A stretch of DNA of 64,000 nt from CAZDDB01 sp963843285 (lineage in GTDB: Bacteria > Acidobacteriota > HRBIN11 > JAKEFK01), in contig CAWJJO010000012.1 of the NCBI GenBank assembly GCA_963843285.1, forward strand, positions 186,001 through 250,000, in the 5' to 3' direction. Made by a program: the position numbers and the translations under genes. The stretch's first letter is position 1. Each line of letters begins with the position of its first letter. The notes beneath the pieces are model-generated. The model was not told the DNA's origin. It worked only from the letters and a program-made list of their open reading frames with translations, and ran no database searches. Below are positions 18,901 through 27,054 of this stretch, piece by piece.

Positions 18901-19223
18901 CAGACCGCGTAGGATGTAAACCGGACTTTGCGTTCGGGATCGAATCGGCGCGCCGCTTCAATCAGACCGACATTCCCCTCATTGATCAGGTCCAGAAACG
19001 GTAATCCGGATTTCCGGTATTTCTTTGCGATCTTAATGACAAAACGCAGGTTGGACTCGATCATCTTCTGCAATGCGTCTTTGTCTCCTCGTTGCGCACG
19101 ATAGCCGAGTTCCCTTTCCTCCTCAACCGTGAGCAGGGGAATCTTAGAGATTTCGCGCAGATACAACCGCATCGCGCGATTCATCGATGATTTATCTTTA
19201 GTAATGACCTTTTGCTGAACCAT
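18807..19223 (-). CDS. Sigma-70 regions 1.2-2, N-terminal part of frameshifted gene
   Basis: RpoD-family start: MNRAMRLYLREISKIPLLT (region 1.2), then ESNLRFVIKIAKKYRKSGLPFLDLINEGNVGLIEA and FTSYAVWWIRQSIL, the region 2 core-binding and -10-melting motif. There is no region 1.1, as in group 2 or stationary-phase sigma factors. After VFRLSPP the frame runs into a premature stop, while the expected continuation is in the other frame at 18836. Genome-wide role unknown; the break sits exactly between regions 2 and 3. Confidence 0.86.
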   Translation of the reverse strand: MVQQKVITKDKSSMNRAMRLYLREISKIPLLTVEEERELGYRAQRGDKDALQKMIESNLRFVIKIAKKYRKSGLPFLDLINEGNVGLIEAARRFDPERKVRFTSYAVWWIRQSILHYLSQASQVFRLSPPKRRIFSIV

Positions 19224-19446
19224 ACTGTCCCTCTTTATTAGATACGTCTGAAACTAAAAAAAGTTTCAATTTTGTCAATTTCCTTGTTTTCACATACATT
19301 TTCGCATGCAATAATCAAGCCACAGTGACGAGAATCGGAGCTCGTCGAGACCACAGTGCCGGACGTCTCCATTGGGACAAATCTGTGGATACAATTGTCC
19401 AATTCTGGTGCAAAAGTCCACACCCGGCGGGATTTCCGGCTTGAAA

Positions 19447-19848
19447 TCAGATCAAAGTAATCTGAGGAAGGTGGCCAAAATGCTTGTCGCGCGCATGCAG
19501 AGCAAGGTTGTGCTGCAGTACAGGCGCGGAAATCCAGATGTCATTTGTCGGAATCGGAGTGCTCTGTGACCGTAATTGGCGAAAAAGGGAGGCGTAGTGA
19601 TGAGTTGTCTGGTCATCCGCGAATAGAACTTGCACCCCCTGTTTCATCAGGAAACGCCGCAGCACGCGCTCATTCTCCGGTCCTCGTCCATCGAGCGTCG
19701 CGGGAATTCCTCTCTTCCAGGTCCCTACAATGTCGCTTATCAACGTCTGAGATTGCTCTGAAGGAAAACCGGCTCGCAATTCCCCAACGAGACATTCCCG
19801 TGTCGGCAACACAAACCGGTACGTCGATCGTGTAGGCGATGCAGGCAC
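19447..19848 (-). pseudogene. PIN-domain (VapC-like) protein, N-terminus out of frame
   Basis: The C-terminal half is a PIN ribonuclease signature: TPIPTNDIWISAPVLQHNLALHARDKHFGHLP, with the conserved Asp residues. The GTG start follows a TAA directly and the first ~16 residues do not fit. A neighbouring frame reads VCVADTG, the usual first acidic strand, just before LVGELRAGF in the main frame. Removing one T near 19790 would join them. I therefore think it is frameshifted or misread. No intact antitoxin is seen upstream. Confidence 0.55.
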
Positions 19849-19968
19849 TTATAATGCAAGCGTTTCAACGACCCGGTGGCAATGGTTACAAGAGGCATCT
19901 CGAAAAGGGAGTTCACGGGTTTCCCAATGAAAAATTGCGATTAAAGATCATTGGCAGCGCGGAATTCG

Positions 19969-20370
19969 TTACGGGATTTTTCGCATGTGGCGCGTTGCAT
20001 CGACGGCCGCGCTGACTTGCTCCAGCGAATGTCCTAGGGAAGCCTCCACGGCCGCCACGACCGCGCCTTCCACAATAGGCGCATCACTCAATTTGATTTT
20101 TTCCTGTTGATGTAGCTGGAGCATCTCGATCGCCACTTGTGTGCTGAACAAGGCCCCGCCCAGATCAAAAAGAATGAGGACTCCATCTTCAGTATAGACA
20201 TCGAGAATCGCTTGATAGATCCTTTCCGCGCTTGTGCCGAGCGCGACCTCATCCATTCCCCCGGCGGTCGAAATGCGAAGGTCATTGCGAGCTAACTCCA
20301 ACGCAAGCTCCTTGATACCGCAAGCCAGTTGGTGGCTGTGGGAAACAATCACGATGCCGATCAAATGCAA
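19969..20370 (-). CDS. dhaM: Dihydroxyacetone kinase phosphotransferase subunit DhaM (EIIA domain only)
   Basis: 133 residues with the mannose-type EIIA fold. IGIVIVSHSHQLACGIKEL carries the phospho-accepting His (His11), and GVLILFDLGGALFSTQVAIEML is the second signature. It takes phosphate from HPr and re-phosphorylates ADP bound to DhaL. Unlike long DhaM versions it has no fused HPr or enzyme I domains, so those must be encoded elsewhere. It starts 3 bp after the dhaL stop. Confidence 0.9.
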   Translation of the reverse strand: MHLIGIVIVSHSHQLACGIKELALELARNDLRISTAGGMDEVALGTSAERIYQAILDVYTEDGVLILFDLGGALFSTQVAIEMLQLHQQEKIKLSDAPIVEGAVVAAVEASLGHSLEQVSAAVDATRHMRKIP

Positions 20371-20373
20371 TCC

Positions 20374-21003
20374 CTATTTCCACAGATCGGCTGCAGTCTG
20401 GATCATAAAATAAGAAGAGGTTGCACCCGGATCCTGATGGCCCACACTCCGCTCTCCCAGATAACTGGCCCGGCCTTTTCTGGCCAGCATCGGAATCGTC
20501 CTTCGCATACCTTCTTGTGCTGCTGCAGCGCCGTGCTCCATAACGGAATGAACATCCGCGCCATTTTCCATTGCCTTCTTCATTGCATCGACAGCCGGAA
20601 TCCAGGCATCCACCATCGTTTTATCATTCTGCTGAGCCTTCCCGCGTTGCATCAGACCCTTCACTCCGGCTTCGAAGAAAGCAACCAGATCCTCGGCGGC
20701 AAGTTCCTGCTTCTGCTGACAGGTTTCGGCTCCCTTTAAGAAAAGTGTGCCATACAATGGGCCGGAGGCTCCTCCCACTGAATTGATCAGTGTCATGGCA
20801 ATCATCTTGAACAGGCTTCTAAGATCCATGGAATCCATCTTGCTCAATTCGGATTTTACCGCTGTGAAACCACGATCCATGTTGATTCCATGATCTGCGT
20901 CTCCGATCGCGGAATCCAGCTCCGTTAATTCTTGTTTTTTGAATTCGAAAACGCGCTGAAGCGTATTCATCCATCCCACGACATCTTCACGGGTGATTAC
21001 CAT
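20374..21003 (-). CDS. dhaL: Dihydroxyacetone kinase ADP-binding subunit DhaL
   Basis: Start set at ATG 21003 (MVITREDVVGWMNTL), which overlaps the dhaK stop as TGATG; the frame extends further upstream only as an artefact. The sequence ELDSAIGDADHGINMDRGF holds the Asp residues that bind Mg-ADP, and GGASGPLYGTLF forms the nucleotide site. The C-terminal GRASYLGERSVGHQDPGATS is a family signature. It transfers phosphate from its bound ATP to dihydroxyacetone on DhaK. Middle gene of dhaKLM. Confidence 0.93.
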   Translation of the reverse strand: MVITREDVVGWMNTLQRVFEFKKQELTELDSAIGDADHGINMDRGFTAVKSELSKMDSMDLRSLFKMIAMTLINSVGGASGPLYGTLFLKGAETCQQKQELAAEDLVAFFEAGVKGLMQRGKAQQNDKTMVDAWIPAVDAMKKAMENGADVHSVMEHGAAAAQEGMRRTIPMLARKGRASYLGERSVGHQDPGATSSYFMIQTAADLWK

Positions 21004-22004
21004 CAGAGTCCCCAGCGTAATGCCGGCGTGTGAACAGGATCGTCCCACAGCTCCGTCAGCATCGCATCCGTTCTTAGCAGCGTAATCGAACAACCGGCCA
21101 TCTCCAACGAAGTGATGTAATTGCCAACAAGCCGCCGAACAATTGTAAGTCCCTTGGCTTTACAGTTTTTCTCCAGCTCATAGTAAATCACGTAGAGCTC
21201 AATCAAGGGAGTGCCTCCCATTCCGTTCACCATTGCAATTACGTGATCTCCGGTTTTGAAGGGCAGATCGGAAACAATCGAATCGGTCAACATTTCTACG
21301 ATTGGGGCTGCCGATTTCAAACTCGACCTTGTTCGACCAGGCTCACCGTGAATCCCGATGCCGATTTCCATTTCGTTTTCACCAATTTCAAATGTTGGTT
21401 TTCCGGCTGCGGGAACTACACAGGAAGTAAGAGCCATCCCCATGGAACGCCCACAATCGTTTACTTTGCGACATATATCTGCGACTTGATGTAAAGGCAT
21501 ACCGCGCTCGGCGGCCGCGCCTGCGATTTTCTCAGCCATCACAGTGATGCCGACACCCCTTCGTCCTGCGGTATACAGGCTGTCTTGAACTGCGACATCG
21601 TCATTCATCAGGACGGACAACACTTCAATGCCTTCCGCTTCACACAGTTCCGCTGCCATTTCGAAATTCATTACATCGCCCGTGTAATTCTTTACAACAT
21701 GCAGCACACCGGATCCACCGTGAACCGCTTTCGTTGCGGCAAACATCTGATCCGGAGTAGGCGACGTAAAAATATTCCCGGGACAGGCGGCATCGAGCAT
21801 CCCTTTCCCCACATATCCGGCATGCAATGGCTCATGGCCGCTTCCACCGCCGGACAGAATCGCTACTTTTCCTGCTACGGGCGCATCCGCTCTGGTTACA
21901 TAATTCGGCTGAAAATAGACTTTGATCAGATCGCCGTGCGCCGCTGCCATGCCTGCGAGAGATTCCAGGACAACGTCTTCAGGTTGATTGATGAGCTTTT
22001 TCAT
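21003..22004 (-). CDS. dhaK: Dihydroxyacetone kinase substrate-binding subunit DhaK
   Basis: 333 residues, normal length. MKKLINQPEDVVLESLAGMA is the classical N-terminus. AILSGGGSGHEPLHAGYVGKGMLDAA binds substrate, and IGIHGEPGRTR carries the His (His219) that forms the hemiaminal bond to dihydroxyacetone. First gene of a coupled dhaK-dhaL-dhaM operon that makes dihydroxyacetone phosphate using phosphoenolpyruvate through the phosphotransferase chain. No DhaR or DhaS regulator is adjacent. Confidence 0.94.
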   Translation of the reverse strand: MKKLINQPEDVVLESLAGMAAAHGDLIKVYFQPNYVTRADAPVAGKVAILSGGGSGHEPLHAGYVGKGMLDAACPGNIFTSPTPDQMFAATKAVHGGSGVLHVVKNYTGDVMNFEMAAELCEAEGIEVLSVLMNDDVAVQDSLYTAGRRGVGITVMAEKIAGAAAERGMPLHQVADICRKVNDCGRSMGMALTSCVVPAAGKPTFEIGENEMEIGIGIHGEPGRTRSSLKSAAPIVEMLTDSIVSDLPFKTGDHVIAMVNGMGGTPLIELYVIYYELEKNCKAKGLTIVRRLVGNYITSLEMAGCSITLLRTDAMLTELWDDPVHTPALRWGL

Positions 22005-22155
22005 ATGCTGGCACTTTGTGATTCTTACTCACGGCACGCCGAAAACTTCCTGTCACGAATCTTGATTTTTCAGAAATAGCGTTTCGGTCTTACGCACCCG
22101 CGACAGCGAGATACATCGCGGGTGCGTTGAACTAAAGAGCAAACGAGTCCGGAGC

Positions 22156-22581
22156 TTATTTCGCCGGAACGGAAAGGTCTTCGAGTTTAGCGCCCTTCTT
22201 GGCGATGTAGAACGCGAGTGCCTTGGCCGGTGCGCTCTTGCTGGCGTTCTTCACAATGTGCACCTCACCCGCTGAAGTTGTGAACGTCTGACCCGCATTC
22301 AAAGTGACTGCCGGCTTGCCCTTCACCTCAAACACGGCAGAGCCTTCGAGAATGTACACGATCTCGGTGCCGGACTGAGTGTGCCAGCCGCTCTCTCCGC
22401 CCGGGGGCACGGTTCTGAGCACTAGAAGCGACTCCATTTCAGGAGCACCCGCTACCGCCGCTCGCTGCAGGATCGTTCCCATCTTTAATGGATCCTGGGC
22501 ATTTACCGTACGGCTGCCAAATACACCCACTGCAATGCCGACAACCAACACAAATGTGAGAAACCAATAGACAACTCTCAT
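22156..22581 (-). CDS. Secreted cupin-domain protein
   Basis: The start at 22581 is chosen because AAGGAGG lies 6 nt before this ATG, giving 141 residues; an upstream in-frame ATG lacks a site. An N-terminal signal peptide (VVYWFLTFVLVVGIAVGVFG, cut probably after VNA) is followed by a single cupin barrel: PPGGESGWHTQSGTEIVYILEGSAVFEV (motif 1) and AGEVHIVKNAS (motif 2). Only some of the metal-binding His are present. It may bind a small ligand or metal in the periplasm. Monocistronic by appearance. Confidence 0.82.
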   Translation of the reverse strand: MRVVYWFLTFVLVVGIAVGVFGSRTVNAQDPLKMGTILQRAAVAGAPEMESLLVLRTVPPGGESGWHTQSGTEIVYILEGSAVFEVKGKPAVTLNAGQTFTTSAGEVHIVKNASKSAPAKALAFYIAKKGAKLEDLSVPAK

Positions 22582-22773
22582 AGAACCTCCTTGGAGCATG
22601 TTTTGATCATGCCTGATTTTTGATGTTTGTGATTCCCTGACGACAGGTCAATTTATTTTTTCTGTTCGCCTGGCGCGGGGATGTTTGTGTTCCAGATATT
22701 CTGGTGGAGCTTCCAAGCCGATTTTTTATTATATCACTTCGCCGGGTTACCGCCTGCGCTGAGAAAAGCTTCA

Positions 22774-23525
22774 TCACGCGTGAAGCAGTGAAACGAAATC
22801 GCGGAGCTCAGTTCCATTCAAATCTGAAACGGCATGATAAACCATTCCGGAATCGACCCATTGAATGACGTTGTATCCCTGAATCGGCACCACGCCAGGC
22901 TCTTTGTTTGCCGTATCAGGAGAAGGCCATAGGAAAAGATTAATGATGTGCTTTTTGCGTCCGTAAACGAGGACGGCCACAGTTTTGTGATTCACGTAAT
23001 CGATGCGGCCGCCAATGAGGGGAAATCCGTGTGTGGCGAAGTCTTTCACCGGAGGAGAAAAATCCACTTTCCCGTTGAACCAGGGCTTGACCGTATGCTG
23101 ATCGGAAGATAGTACGTCGGTCAAGTGCCCCGGCATCAGTGATCGCACGTGACTGGAGACGATCTCTTCTCTCAGGGAGACATCCGAAAAGCGAGAAACT
23201 TGTGAGCCGCCCATCATCCAGCCGAGTAGAAACACAAAGGCAAAGGATGCAGCGTAAGCGAGCAACTGCCATCGCACCGCAAAGGATTTTCGCTCCTTCG
23301 CCTCCATCGGACGCAGGCTTGCGCGCACGCGCTCCTGCAGAGCCACTGGAGCTCTGTGGTAAAGCGCATTTTCAGCCACCAGGTTCTTAAGAGCTAGCTG
23401 CGCTTTGTATTTGCCGGAATCCATCTCACAATCCTTCAGATGCTGTTCAACTTCCAGACTTCGTACGGGTCCAGTTCATGATCCAGGTAACTGGTGAGAA
23501 TTTCATCCATTTCTTTGCAATTCAA
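22774..23525 (-). pseudogene. Anti-sigma factor, frameshifted second copy
   Basis: Near-identical to the intact anti-sigma gene at 24665-25423 from MDSGKYKAQLALKNLVAE to the stop. Its N-terminus (TTG at 23525, LNCKEMDEILTSYLDHELDP) is present but lies in another frame, because one base is missing near 23461-23468 (TCGTACGGG against TCGCACCGGG). The soluble CHCC zinc-finger part is thus cut off from the membrane helix (LLAYAASFAFVFLLGWMMGG) and C-terminal domain. Either a decayed duplicate or a sequencing error. No sigma gene precedes this copy. Confidence 0.75.
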
Positions 23526-23620
23526 TCTAAAGCTCCTGCTGCGAAGAATGAAATCGCCACCACGTATCGCTCATCATTCATGATCGCAATAGTGGTGACG
23601 ATTCCCTGTCCGATTCGCCA

Positions 23621-24025
23621 TTAAAGGTACCAGCGCAAGTACGCTGCGGCCATCAATGCTGCAGTAGAAAAAGCCAGCATCATTTGCCAGGCAAACGTCC
23701 TGCTCCGAGCGCTCCACCGCGACCCTTTTCTCCACAGGATAGCAGCAATTGTGACTCCGATTACGGTGGATGAAACTTTGGTCAGCAGGGCCGCCAGAGC
23801 GATTCCTGTTACTTCGGGCACAGCGCCTTTGAGTGAATAGCTTGTGAGCGCAAATCCGATTCCGGTCGCTCCTTGCACAAACCAGCCAAAAAGCGCTAGA
23901 AGAGCGAGCCGGTACGCAACAACATTCTTACGCTCCAACCACCAGCCCATGGCGGGGCTGCCGACAACGGCGACAGCCCCGAAATTGTGAACGATTTGTA
24001 ACCAGGTGTATATCAGGTTTTCCAT
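23621..24025 (-). CDS. Four-helix membrane protein, unknown
   Basis: The start is set at ATG 24025 (MENLIYTWLQIVHNFG) with AGGAA upstream; the longer frame to 24094 is the frameshifted tail of the preceding gene. 134 residues with about four membrane helices: VHNFGAVAVVGSPAMGWW, LALLALFGWFVQGATGIGF, ALAALLTKVSSTVIGVTIAAIL and MMLAFSTAALMAAAYLRW. No family recognised. It lies in an operon behind a DUF4399-like gene driven by an ECF-type promoter. A broken relative of its first 25 residues lies at 26518. Confidence 0.7.
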   Translation of the reverse strand: MENLIYTWLQIVHNFGAVAVVGSPAMGWWLERKNVVAYRLALLALFGWFVQGATGIGFALTSYSLKGAVPEVTGIALAALLTKVSSTVIGVTIAAILWRKGSRWSARSRTFAWQMMLAFSTAALMAAAYLRWYL

Positions 24026-24408
24026 GATATTCCTACCTGGCAACGAGCGTGATCGATTTTTGAGGACCAGTCGGAACATGACCTTTGTCCACAAGTTTGA
24101 TTGTGATCACAGTGTGCACCCGGACTCATCTTCGGCAAAGTGTAGGTTCCCTTTGTGTCGTGGATCCCGGGTCCGCGAGTGTCATCCACCCATACGTGAA
24201 AGTGATCGTTACCCGCATTGAGCGCGACTTCATACTTCAACGGGTATTCTTCTCCCGCATCTACCTGGCTTTTGTCGGCCGGTGAAACGATCTTGATATT
24301 CGCCGCGGAAGAGTCGTTATCATAGCTCTCCCCATGCGCGCTCAGCGTAAAAATCGCAAGCAAGAGCATGAACCCGCTCGCGAAAGACTGTAATTTTGAA
24401 ACTCTCAT
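24013..24408 (-). CDS. DUF4399-like secreted protein, copy 1, C-terminus frameshifted
   Basis: Signal peptide MRVSKLQSFASGFMLLLAIF, then IKIVSPADKSQVDAGEEYPLKYEV, DHFHVWVDDTRGPGIHDTKGTY and TLPKMSPGAH, as in the copy at 26133. After SPGAH the frame diverges. Removing one T near 24110 restores VITIKLVDKGHVPTGPQ and a TAG at 24033-24035, just before the next gene's ribosome site. The His-rich DHFHVW segment resembles DUF4399 proteins. Probably periplasmic. Transcribed from the ECF-type promoter at 24457-24491. Confidence 0.72.
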   Translation of the reverse strand: MRVSKLQSFASGFMLLLAIFTLSAHGESYDNDSSAANIKIVSPADKSQVDAGEEYPLKYEVALNAGNDHFHVWVDDTRGPGIHDTKGTYTLPKMSPGAHCDHNQTCGQRSCSDWSSKIDHARCQVGISWKT

Positions 24409-24456
24409 TTTTTTCCTCCAAAATGATTTTGAATCAGTCTTCTTGACCTCATCACT

Positions 24457-24491
24457 ACCTATACCGGTATTTGGGGAGAAATATTCCCGGG
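24457..24491 (-). promoter_or_regulatory. ECF-type promoter of DUF4399-like copy 1
   Basis: On the minus strand GGGAATA is followed by a 15-nt spacer and CGGTATA, then GGTAGTGATGAGGTCAA toward the gene. The same elements with the same spacing and the same downstream sequence precede copy 2 at 26051. The spacer differs between copies while the two boxes match, as expected for a binding site under selection. Confidence 0.7.
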
Positions 24492-24664
24492 TTTACTTTC
24501 TTTCCCAGGAATTGTTTAAGTTTGAACAGAAGATCCGGGATTTGCTCCGCGTAAATGATTGAAGATGAAATTGTCGGATCTGGAGCGGAACGTTTACAAA
24601 GCTAAATTGTCCCAGAGTGGGTAGGGAGTTCTGACGGGGAAGGTCAATGGCAAAGATTTCCGGA

Positions 24665-25423
24665 TCAAGGTTTCGCGTGCAGCAGTGAAGCGAAATCGCG
24701 GAGCTCAGTTTCATTCACATCTGAGACAGCATGATAAACCGTTCCGGAATCGACCCATTCAATGATGTTGTATCCTCGAAGCGTCGCTGCGGAAGACTCT
24801 TTGTTTGCCGTATCAGGAGAAGACCAGAGGAAAAGATTAATGATGTGTTTCTTGCGTCCGTAAACAAGGACGGCCACAGTTTTGTGGTTTACGTAATCGA
24901 TGCGGCCGCCGATGAGAGGAAATCCCTGTGAGGCGAAGTCTTTCACTGGTGGAGAGAAATCCAGTTTTCCACTGAACCAGGGTTTGACGGTATGCTGATC
25001 GGAAGACAGTACATCGGTTAAGTGCCCCGGCATCAATGATCGCACGTGACTGGAGACGATCTCTTCTCTCACGGAGACATCCGAAAAGCGAGAAACTTGT
25101 GAGCCGCCCATCATCCAGCCGAGTAGAAACACAAAGGCAAAGGATGCAGCGTAAGCGAGCAACTGCCATCGCACCGCAAAGGATTTTCGCTCCTTCGCTT
25201 CCATCGGATGCAGGCTTGCGCGCACGCGCTCCTGCAGAGCCACTGGAGCTCTATGGTAAAGCGCACCTTCAGCCACCAGGTTCTTGAGAGCTAACTGCGC
25301 TTTGTATTTGCCGGAATCCGTCTCACAATCTTTCAGATGCTGTTCGACTTCCAGACTTCGCACCGGGTCCAGTTCATGATCCAGGTAACTGGTAAGGAGT
25401 TCGTCCATTTCTTTGCAATCCAA
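24665..25423 (-). CDS. Transmembrane anti-sigma factor (zinc-finger type)
   Basis: Start chosen at TTG 25423 (LDCKEMDELLTSYLDHELDP) because AGGAGG sits 7 nt upstream and the sigma stop is 2 bp away. 252 residues. The N-terminal HELDPVRSLEVEQHLKDCETD is a zinc-binding anti-sigma domain with C..H..C ligands. One membrane helix (LLAYAASFAFVFLLGWMMGG, ~residue 95-115) is followed by a ~135-residue extracytoplasmic domain that would sense a periplasmic signal. It should hold the upstream ECF sigma factor inactive at the membrane. Confidence 0.87.
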   Translation of the reverse strand: MDCKEMDELLTSYLDHELDPVRSLEVEQHLKDCETDSGKYKAQLALKNLVAEGALYHRAPVALQERVRASLHPMEAKERKSFAVRWQLLAYAASFAFVFLLGWMMGGSQVSRFSDVSVREEIVSSHVRSLMPGHLTDVLSSDQHTVKPWFSGKLDFSPPVKDFASQGFPLIGGRIDYVNHKTVAVLVYGRKKHIINLFLWSSPDTANKESSAATLRGYNIIEWVDSGTVYHAVSDVNETELRDFASLLHAKP

Positions 25424-25425
25424 CT

Positions 25426-25977
25426 CTAAGCCTCCTGCTTTTTCAAGTGATGCGTGAGCAGTTCTTGAAGCCATTTCCGGCCACGAGCCAGGCGCGACAT
25501 CACGGTTCCCAACGGTATATTGGCCATTTCGGCAATCTCCTTGTACGAGAAACCTTCCATTTCACGCAGTACAATCACTTCTCGAAACTCCACCGGAAGT
25601 TTTTCCAGCGCTTCCCTCACCCGTGCCGAATCTGCGCTCTGCAAAAGCTGCAATTCTTGATTCGTGACCTGTTCCTCCCCGCCGTGAAGCTCTTCATTAA
25701 ATGGTGTCGTGGCGCTCTGCATACGATTTTCCTTCAACCATGTGTAGCAAGTGTGACGCACGATTGTGAGAAGCCACGAGCGGGCGTTTGTTCCGTGAAA
25801 CCCTCCAAAAAATTTTAGCGCACGCAGATACGCTTCCTGGACAAGGTCCTCGGCATCATGTTCATTTCGAACAAGCCACCTCGCCAGGTTGTATGCCGCA
25901 TCCATATGCGGCAGTGTCGCGTCCTCAAACGGAGTCCGCGAATCTTGCTCTCTGGCTCCGGATCCGAACAATTTCAT
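25426..25977 (-). CDS. ECF RNA polymerase sigma factor
   Basis: 183 residues with regions 2 and 4 only. Region 2: AAYNLARWLVRNEHDAEDLVQEAYLRALKFF, then NARSWLLTIVRHTCYTWL. Region 4: LEKLPVEFREVIVLREMEGFSYKEIAEMANIPLGTVMSRLARGRKWL. This is the RpoE-like ECF group. The gene is coupled to the anti-sigma gene behind it. The divergent gene and copy 1 share a GGGAATA..CGGTATA promoter, the natural candidate target of this factor. Confidence 0.93.
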   Translation of the reverse strand: MKLFGSGAREQDSRTPFEDATLPHMDAAYNLARWLVRNEHDAEDLVQEAYLRALKFFGGFHGTNARSWLLTIVRHTCYTWLKENRMQSATTPFNEELHGGEEQVTNQELQLLQSADSARVREALEKLPVEFREVIVLREMEGFSYKEIAEMANIPLGTVMSRLARGRKWLQELLTHHLKKQEA

Positions 25978-26050
25978 CTTAAATCATTCCACACGGGGCA
26001 ATCCGGGATCTTCATTCAAACTTACACAATACCCAGCAACGAATGCAAGC

Positions 26051-26083
26051 CGGGAATATTTCCCCGCAAATGTCGGTATAGGT
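26051..26083 (+). promoter_or_regulatory. ECF-type promoter of DUF4399-like copy 2
   Basis: GGGAATA (26052-26058), 15-nt spacer, CGGTATA (26074-26080). The box overlaps an imperfect dyad GGGAATATTTCCC. The arrangement matches the promoter at 24457-24491 exactly in spacing. It lies between the divergent sigma gene and copy 2. Confidence 0.7.
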
Positions 26084-26132
26084 AGTGATGAGGTCAAAAA
26101 GACCGATTCAAAAATCATTTTGGAGGAAAAAA

Positions 26133-26510
26133 ATGAGAGTTTCAAAGTTACAGTTTTTCACAGGCGGGCTACTGCTCTTGCTTGCGATTCTTGCGCTGGG
26201 CGTGGATGCGGGGAGTTATGGGAACCCATCTTCCGCAGCAGCGAGCATCAAGATCGTTTCGCCAGCCGATAAGGACCAGATAGATGCGGGAGAAGAATAC
26301 CCGTTGAAGTACGAAGTCGCGCTCAATGCGGGTAGCGATCACTTTCACGTATGGGTGGATGACACTCGCGGACCCGGGATCCACGACACAAAGGGAACCT
26401 ATACGTTGCCGAAGATGAGCCCCGGTACACATATGATCACAATCAAATTTGTGGACAAAGGTCATGTTCCGACTGGTCCGGAAAAATCGATCACGCTTGT
26501 TGCCAAATAG
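26133..26510 (+). CDS. DUF4399-like secreted protein, copy 2
   Basis: Start at ATG 26133 after GGAGGAAAAAA. 125 residues: signal peptide (LQFFTGGLLLLLAILALGVDA), then one compact domain IKIVSPADKDQIDAGEEYPLKYEVAL, DHFHVWVDDTRGPGIHD, TYTLPKMSPGTHMITIKFVDKGHVPTG. The His in DHFHVW and GIHD suggest metal or ligand binding. It is intact, unlike copy 1. Transcribed away from the ECF sigma gene under the shared promoter type, so probably part of an envelope-stress response (inference). Confidence 0.82.
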   Translation: MRVSKLQFFTGGLLLLLAILALGVDAGSYGNPSSAAASIKIVSPADKDQIDAGEEYPLKYEVALNAGSDHFHVWVDDTRGPGIHDTKGTYTLPKMSPGTHMITIKFVDKGHVPTGPEKSITLVAK

Positions 26511-26517
26511 GTTACCC

Positions 26518-26596
26518 ATAGAAAACCTGATTTACACCTGGGTACAAATCGCTCACAATTTCGGGGGCTGTCGCCGTTGTCGGCAGCCCCGCTGTG
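26518..26596 (+). pseudogene. Remnant of four-helix membrane protein (copy of 23621 gene)
   Basis: Translation gives IENLIYTWVQIAHNFG, matching MENLIYTWLQIVHNFG of the gene at 23621. The ATG has become ATA and the ribosome site is lost. A G5 run near 26562-26566 shifts the frame away from AVAVVGSPAVG. Similarity ends after about 27 residues, where the next ORF begins. The gene order DUF4399-like then membrane protein is the same as in copy 1, so this is the cut-off end of a duplicated block. Confidence 0.65.
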
Positions 26597-27035
26597 GGCT
26601 ATTGCCTTTTGGAATTGCTTCTGCGGTTTGCTCGTAGTCCGCAACCTGGGGAGGTGCTGGATCGTCCTTACTCATGTCTGGAAACGGTTTTTGTTCTATT
26701 TCGTCCTCATTTTCGTGGTGCTTGAGTCCATTGCCGGCTTGTGGAGTGCTCCTAGGGATCTGCGCACCGCGGCGGACCCGTGGCAAAGGCTGGTCAGCGT
26801 AAGCGCGATTGTTTCAGGAGTGGCAGGACTGATCTCCGCAGCGGGTTGTCTGACCCGCCATCGATGGGCGTTTTTTTTCGTGATTGTGTGGGCCACAGGA
26901 TGCGTTTTGGCTGCTTCCCTGGCACCCGTGGTATATGGCGGGGCACCCGTGATCGCATCTGTCTTAAGCGGGGCTGCCACCTTGCTGGTGGTATGTCTGG
27001 TCGTTCATGTTCTGCGAAAGTTCGCGCAATCATGA
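26577..27035 (+). CDS. Small polytopic membrane protein, unknown
   Basis: 152 residues as read, but the first ~25 overlap the remnant above and may not be translated; the true start is unclear. About four membrane helices follow: FLFYFVLIFVVLESIAGLW, LVSVSAIVSGVAGLISAAG, WAFFFVIVWATGCVLAASL and VIASVLSGAATLLVVCLVVHVL. No family recognised. It ends 20 bp before the sigma-54 activator gene. Confidence 0.55.
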   Translation: MSAAPLWAIAFWNCFCGLLVVRNLGRCWIVLTHVWKRFLFYFVLIFVVLESIAGLWSAPRDLRTAADPWQRLVSVSAIVSGVAGLISAAGCLTRHRWAFFFVIVWATGCVLAASLAPVVYGGAPVIASVLSGAATLLVVCLVVHVLRKFAQS

Positions 27036-27054
27036 ACCCTGTTAGAATGGCAAA

